Assembly (NCBI GenBank): GCA_019279435.1
Contig: JAAALK010000081.1
Coordinates: 24,858,714-24,922,713, forward strand
Direction: 5' to 3'
Length of the DNA stretch: 64,000 bases
Source: Zizania palustris
Lineage: Eukaryota; Streptophyta; Magnoliopsida; Poales; Poaceae
Under the pieces are notes generated by a model. The model saw only the letters and a list, made by a program, of their open reading frames with translations, was not told the origin of the DNA and did no database searches. The stretch's first letter is position 1. Each line of letters starts with the position of its first letter. The translations under genes and the position numbers were made by a program. Shown piece by piece: positions 58,901 through 64,000 of this stretch.

Positions 58901-60735
58901 GTGAGTTCTGTTAGGCTATTCACAGTGGTAGGTTTATAACACTATTTTCTAAAAGACCACAACATCTTTGTAACTGAATAAAATACCCTCTCTCAATGGA
59001 TAGTTTCATTTCACTATTTTCTAGGCTAACCAGTGTAATTAAATGATTTGCAACTGAATTAAATACCCTCTCTCCGATGAAACGATTCGATTTGGCTCAC
59101 AGTGAACATTTCATCCATCTTGAAAATCTCTCCGCCGCCCTTAGCTGCTTCCTCCGTTTTTGCCGGCGCCGCTGCGCTCATCTAGGGCCCCCCAACCTCC
59201 GCCCTCGACTTCTATAAAGCACGCCGCCACCGCCCCCGCACGCAATTTGTGCAAACCGCCTCCGCTCTCGCCGGAATTCCCTTCCGCGCATAGCGCCGCC
59301 GCCGCCTCTGCTTTCGTGCTCAGCCGCCGCTAACCACCGCCTCCTCCCTCGCCGCCGGCCTCTTCGGGTTCCCCGTCGCGAGAGCCACCTCGGCATCACC
59401 TTGGTTCGGGCTCTCGGCGACCGGATCGCCGGCGACACCGCCCGCCCGAAGCTCCCTTCCGCCTTGCGCTCGCCGCCGGTCGCCGCCGTCGTCTTCGGTC
59501 GCCGTCATCGGTACGGATCAAACCCCCTCCGTCCCCTAGTTCCATTTTTGCTTTCGGCTTGGGCGTTAGGCCGCCGCCGTTGCCGGGCGCCGCTCGCCGT
59601 CGTGCCGCCGGCGCCGGGGAAGAAGCCCTCGGCTCTCCCGTGCCGCACGCATGCCGGACGGGCGCTGCGCCGTTCGATCTTGATCAAGCGGTCGAGATTA
59701 AATCCCCGCCCGATTTAATCTGGACCGCTGGATCCGATTGAAGGGGTACCTTTAGATCTGGGCGCTCCGTTTTCATTTAAACGCGTCGCCTAGCCCGCAG
59801 CCGCCGGATGCCGATCGGACGACCCAGGTTGATTGGGTCCACGCCAACGGTGGCCTGGTGCGCGGTGGATTCGGTCCACCGTGGACCAGGGCTGTTTTAT
59901 TTCCAGAAAATGATTTATAAAATTCTAGAAAATCCTTTAAACTTCAAGAATTCATAGTAAATTCATTTTAACTCGGATTTTGCCCATTCAAATTTTAGAA
60001 AATCCAGAAAATTATGCTCTTTAATTTTATGCCATTTAATTGTACTGTTCATGTTATTTTTCATACTGTTTTAATTATTTTTCCTCGGTTTGCGTGTCTA
60101 GTCGACGTCGAGGCTAGCGAGGAGTCGTCTTTTCCTGCTGAAGATCCATACCAGTATTACGAGGATCCAGGCAAGTCACAGATCCCTTTCCGTGGAAATA
60201 GTTGATCATGTTGAACCCATTCTTTTTAATCAATTATTGCTATAACCCATAGGCTAATAATTGCATTTAGACCACACTTTTAATGTTTAGCTAAAGTTTA
60301 GTTTAATCCCTGTTGTGCAAACCTAAGCCATGCTTTGTACTCCATTCTCCTTGTCGCCTTATAAAGTTTATTAGTTAGTGCTCTAAAGTAGAGGCACACG
60401 TGCTAGCGTAAAATTCAATAATTATTACTAGACAGGTGGATCGTCTCTATATCCTTGTTATTTCTCGTCTCATTGTGACTCTGAGTCGTCTTACTTGAAG
60501 CGTGGAGAATGGTGTTGTGAAGCAGGATCTGCAGGATCTGTTGCGAAGCATAACAGTATTGATCACAAGTCTAATGGGTAAGGCCTAATCCGAAGTATGG
60601 GTCGATTCAGCTTGATGCACCGAGCGGAGGGGATGAGTTCACTTATCGGGAGTGCCTGGTGGTGACTTGGTCCGACGAGACACGAAAGGGGGTCTACGTC
60701 TGCCAATCGGGGTCTACCCATGATTTTCGGGTGAG
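58901..60735 (+). repeat. Probable gypsy-type LTR or leader fragment
   Basis: A TATA box (TTCTATAAAGC, about 59,209-59,219) precedes a long GC-rich leader. An AT-rich intron-like stretch follows (about 59,900-60,100, ending TGTCTAG), then a short coding-like exon (VDVEASEESSFPAEDPYQYYEDPGKS, 60,100-60,175) before a GT donor (CAGGCAAGTCA). This layout resembles the long LTRs of some grass gypsy families, from memory. No terminal repeat or partner LTR is visible here, and the left boundary is uncertain. A Sirevirus interrupts it at 60,736. Confidence 0.4.
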
Positions 60736-61160
60736 TGTAGGACCGAAAGTAGCGACCAGAGGGGGGGTGAATGGGCGCCTTAAAAATTCTTTCGAATCTA
60801 TGGCCTGTTCCCAATACCCAACGCACCTCAAAAATACTATGCAGCAGAAAGTACACAGAAGGCCTAAGTCTAAAGGTTTCTAACCTAGAAGCATCTGATG
60901 ATTAAACAGTGAAAAACTAAAGAAGTGCAATCTAGGCAGATATACAAATTATAACAGGCCTAAACTTCTCAATGATAAGATCTAAGTATGTATAAAGTGA
61001 AAAGAGAAGTTACTGTCCAAAGTTGTCTCCTGTTCGGGTCTTGGCGAAGCCCCCTTCGCACGTCGAGGTCTGCTTCGGAGGTTGGTGTCGGAGTCTGTCC
61101 TAAATGCCGAAGGTGTCACTGTCTAGCCTAGTTCGAAGAAGTAAGAAGCGACGTGTACTT

Positions 61161-61421
61161 CGAAGCGAAGTAAAACAGTGCCGGAGCCTGGTTCGAAGTG
61201 TGTACTTCGAAGACAGGACTTCGAACACAGCTTCGAACCAAGAGCTTCGGAGCGAAGTAAAACTGTGCCGGATCTTGCTTCGAAGTATACACTTCGAAGA
61301 CAAGACTTCGCACACAGCTTCGACTCACGAGCTTCGGAGCGAAGTAAAACAGTGCCGGAGCCTGCTTCGGAGTATGCACTTCGAAGACAGGACTTCGAAC
61401 GCACTTCGAACCGAAAGCCTC
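61161..61421. repeat. 87-bp tandem repeat, three units, rich in TTCGAA
   Basis: Units start at 61,161, 61,248 and 61,335 (CGGAGCGAAGTAAAAC-type start in units 2 and 3). The palindrome CTTCGAAG and partial TTCG blocks recur throughout 61,090-61,690. It lies inside the second Sirevirus LTR, downstream of its TATA box. Because 87 is a multiple of three, periodic open frames appear on both strands; they are not genes. Confidence 0.9.
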
Positions 61422-62409
61422 GAAGCAAAACCTTCGAACACGAAACTTCGAACACAAATCTTCGAACACAACACACAAACAGACAACCTTCGAACAAAGA
61501 AGCGAAGTCTGTCAGAACAGACAGAAACTTCGAACCCCACTTCGAAGCCTAATGAAGTGTGCACTTCGAACAGATAGATTCGGAGTATGCCAGTTCGAAG
61601 TATGCGATGATTTCGATACGGGGAACTTCGAAGCTAGCAACTCAGACACAGAAACCGAAGTTCGAAAAACTGAGCGAAGCCTTTGACAAGGTTCGATCGG
61701 AGCTTGCCTCACGGAGTTGAGGGGCTTCGCACAGAACCGAGCTTCGGCAGACACACCAGGAAAAAGGCAAAAGAGACTGTCTGCTTCGATCAAAAAGCTG
61801 GGCGATAGAAGGTGAAAAGCTGCAGCCGAACACTGTAGCTACAGTAAAGCAGTACTACTTGCAACAGCAAGAACTAGTACTACCACCGTGAAGAACACAC
61901 CCAGCCGAAGAAGCTTCTCCTCAAGAATAAAATCACCAGCTCGTGCCCAAGGCATTAACTTCCAAACCGAACAAGATGCAAGCAATAAATTCACCAGAGA
62001 CCAAGGATTAAATGCATCCAACAAATTTGAGACAAAATAATGCAAGAACAGGGGAGCACAAGGGCCTGGCGGCGCACACAGGAGAGAGAAGACAGGGGAA
62101 AAGAGTGACCCAAAGAGTGGTATTCAATTTCAGCAAAAGGGGTAGTCCAAACCCTAGGGATTGGGGTGCTATTTATAGGCAGCCCAACACTAGGAATATT
62201 CTACCAGCCCCTTAGGGTTTTTACAGACTCAAAAATACAGAAAATGACTCTACTGCCCTTAGGTATTTTTACAGACACAACTGACTGACTGTGGGCCTAG
62301 AGTAACAGATGACATATCCTGAAGCTATTCTTCTGGACAGTCGGATACAGAATCAACGGTTGTCAGTTTTACGCCGAAACTGACAAAGCCTCCACCAGCT
62401 TTGCACCAG

Positions 62410-62605
62410 GTACCCGGATTGGGCCGGCCCGACTCCGCAGCTCTCTCAGCCCGGCAATCGCTCACCGCCCGTGTACCTGAGTCAATCCTGGTCAACAGCC
62501 CAGTGGGTCTTCTGCTGCTTCCTCGCCCATGTACCCGGATTGGGCCAGCCCGACTTCGCAGCCTCCTCTGCCCGACAGTCGCTCGCTGCCCGTGTACCTG
62601 AGTCA
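62410..62605. repeat. Direct repeat of 75 bp in the second Sirevirus LTR
   Basis: Copies at 62,410-62,484 and 62,531-62,605 run from GTACCCGGATTGGGCC to GTACCTGAGTCA with a few substitutions. They lie upstream of the TATA box in element sense, where LTR enhancers usually sit. Confidence 0.85.
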
Positions 62606-62721
62606 CACGCGGCCCATGAAACAGCAGATCTCTTCTCTTCTTCAGTCCTCTTTGACTATCGTTGACAATGACTCATCACTTCTAGAGCCATGAGGCCCAC
62701 GCTATTCAGCATGGCTCCTCA

Positions 62722-64000
62722 ATCTCCCCCTTGATGAGTGCATTGTCAACATTCCTCTTTTCACAGCTCTTCATCACCTGTGAACAAATGTGGAAACACG
62801 AAAACAAAAACACAAGAAAACAAGGAAGAAGAAAAAATAAGGTAAAAGATTAACCTTAATGACCAAAAGCCAAACAAAAGCAAGAAACGGTCATTATGGT
62901 TAACCAAAACACAAAAAGCTCAAAATGAGTGCGATTGCAGAACAACAAGGATATCAACAGAGTAAGAACTCCCCCTTAAACTCTGATCCCAAATTTTCTC
63001 CCCCTTGTTGACAAGTGAACTCATCAAGCACTCAATAGAGACACAGACTCCCCCTGAAAAACAACTCCCCCTCAAAATATGCAGTGAATGCAATTGGGGT
63101 GCAGGTGGAGTGAAGAAAGCATGCTTCTCAGATATGATTGACTGCAAATACAGTATCTAACAGGTATAGCAAAGGAGATACTGTCTAAGATACATGGCAT
63201 GATCAGTGCAAGAGATGATATCTAAAGAAAGTCATTTAGCACGCATTTTTCAGTTTTTGCAAATAAAAGCATCACCACATTGTCTAGTAAACAAGCAAGG
63301 TAAAGCATGAGATGCAGAAGCTAACTGATATCTACCAAGATAAGCATTGTTCAAAACAAAGTGCTTCAGCAAACTTGTTATCCCTTTAAAGTTCAGGCTT
63401 TTTCATTTTCCTTTGTTATTTTTGCCAAGGGTTATTTGCATGTCAAGCCTTATGCTAACCGACCAAGTCAAGCCTAGGCCAGAATTGGACCATCAGAAGC
63501 TTAAGACATTGGTCTCGGCATACACTATACTGTCCTAGTTCATACCAAAGTGCTATGGTAAGCAATCCAGAACAATATAATGCGACAAAGCAAACCCACT
63601 TGGATCTTTTCGATTTAAGCATAAAAAGGAATGGAATTTTCATGCATTTTGATTTTCATCATTTTTAAAGCACATTTTCCATGTTAAAGCATAAAGATAG
63701 TCCAAGTTGCATATCTGCATCTATGTGATGAACTAGCTACAAGGCATGTAACAAGTAGCAAAAGCATTCAGCCTACACATGCTAGTTACCAGAAGCAATG
63801 GTGATTATTTTTCAAGTTGAAAGCGTAAAAGCCATGCATATGACAGATATCAAACATGTCAAGCGAACTGAATCAAAGCATGATCATTGACAAGTAATCA
63901 AAAGCATGTACCAGCTAGAATAAGTAAAGCAGTTCAATCATATAACAGAAGCATCTCTAAAGTGTGATACGTGAATATGCAAGATATGAACACACACAAA
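62722..64000 (-). mobile_element. Internal region of the second Sirevirus, cut by window end
   Basis: Starts with a polypurine tract (CATCAAGGGGGAGAT in element sense). Further purine tracts of the same type follow at about 62,970-62,978, 62,998-63,005, 63,048-63,056 and 63,066-63,074, as expected near the 3' end of a Sirevirus. No coding frame of note is visible up to 64,000; the pol genes would lie to the right. Confidence 0.75.

Larger units (their letters stand above)
60736..62721 (-). repeat. LTR (3') of a second Sirevirus, 1,986 bp
   Basis: The plus strand reads TGTAGGACCGAAAGTAGCG to GGCTCCTCA. The conserved GAGGGGGGGTGAATGGGCG near its left end is shared with the LTR at 17,584. The next bases to the right are a polypurine tract on the minus strand (62,722-62,736), so this is the 3' LTR of a minus-strand element. 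A TATA box (CTATAAATAG on the minus strand) lies at 62,169-62,178. GTGAG at 60,731-60,735 is the likely target duplication; its partner is outside the window. Confidence 0.85.

Noticed and set aside
61104..61577. Periodic Ser/Glu/Arg-rich protein in the second Sirevirus LTR
   Set aside because: It is a by-product of the 87-bp tandem repeat and is open on both strands.

Overview
This is nuclear DNA of a grass, most likely a rice (Oryza) or close relative. The evidence is GC-rich first exons in both host genes, Stowaway MITEs with TA target duplications, a CACTA element, Sirevirus-type Ty1/copia elements and a gag-only Ty3/gypsy element. The species call is inference. A run of exactly 1,000 N (7,906-8,905) marks a scaffold gap, so this is a draft assembly.

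Layout. 1-7,905 and 12,001-33,951 hold two copies of one gag-only Ty3/gypsy element, both with the gag genes on the minus strand. The right copy is complete, with a GTAAT target duplication. Its right LTR holds a Sirevirus solo LTR and a CACTA element that carries pieces of a B3-domain (REM-like) gene. The left copy has the same solo LTR and the same CACTA at the same sites, so the two copies arose by DNA duplication after those insertions. Only the right copy then received a full 11.2 kb Sirevirus (17,584-28,791, minus strand), inside the solo LTR of its own family. That Sirevirus has a lesion-ridden gag-pol but an intact 412-residue third ORF between pol and the 3' LTR.

33,957-57,305 is the host-gene part. 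A six-exon minus-strand gene (36,523-43,516) encodes an Agenet/DUF724 protein of about 1,044 residues; its 3.5 kb first intron hosts retroelement debris. A second minus-strand gene (52,380-57,145) encodes a CLAVATA1/BAM-class LRR receptor kinase of about 1,046 residues with one intron at the kinase APE motif. Between them lie MITEs, a 42-bp minisatellite and an inverted pair of LTR-like promoter regions. The two host genes show no obvious functional link.

57,306-64,000 is again repeat-rich: receptor-gene upstream DNA with microsatellites, a probable old gypsy-type LTR, and from 60,736 a second Sirevirus (1,986-bp LTR plus the start of its internal region) cut by the window end. No rRNA gene, tRNA gene or CRISPR array was recognised.
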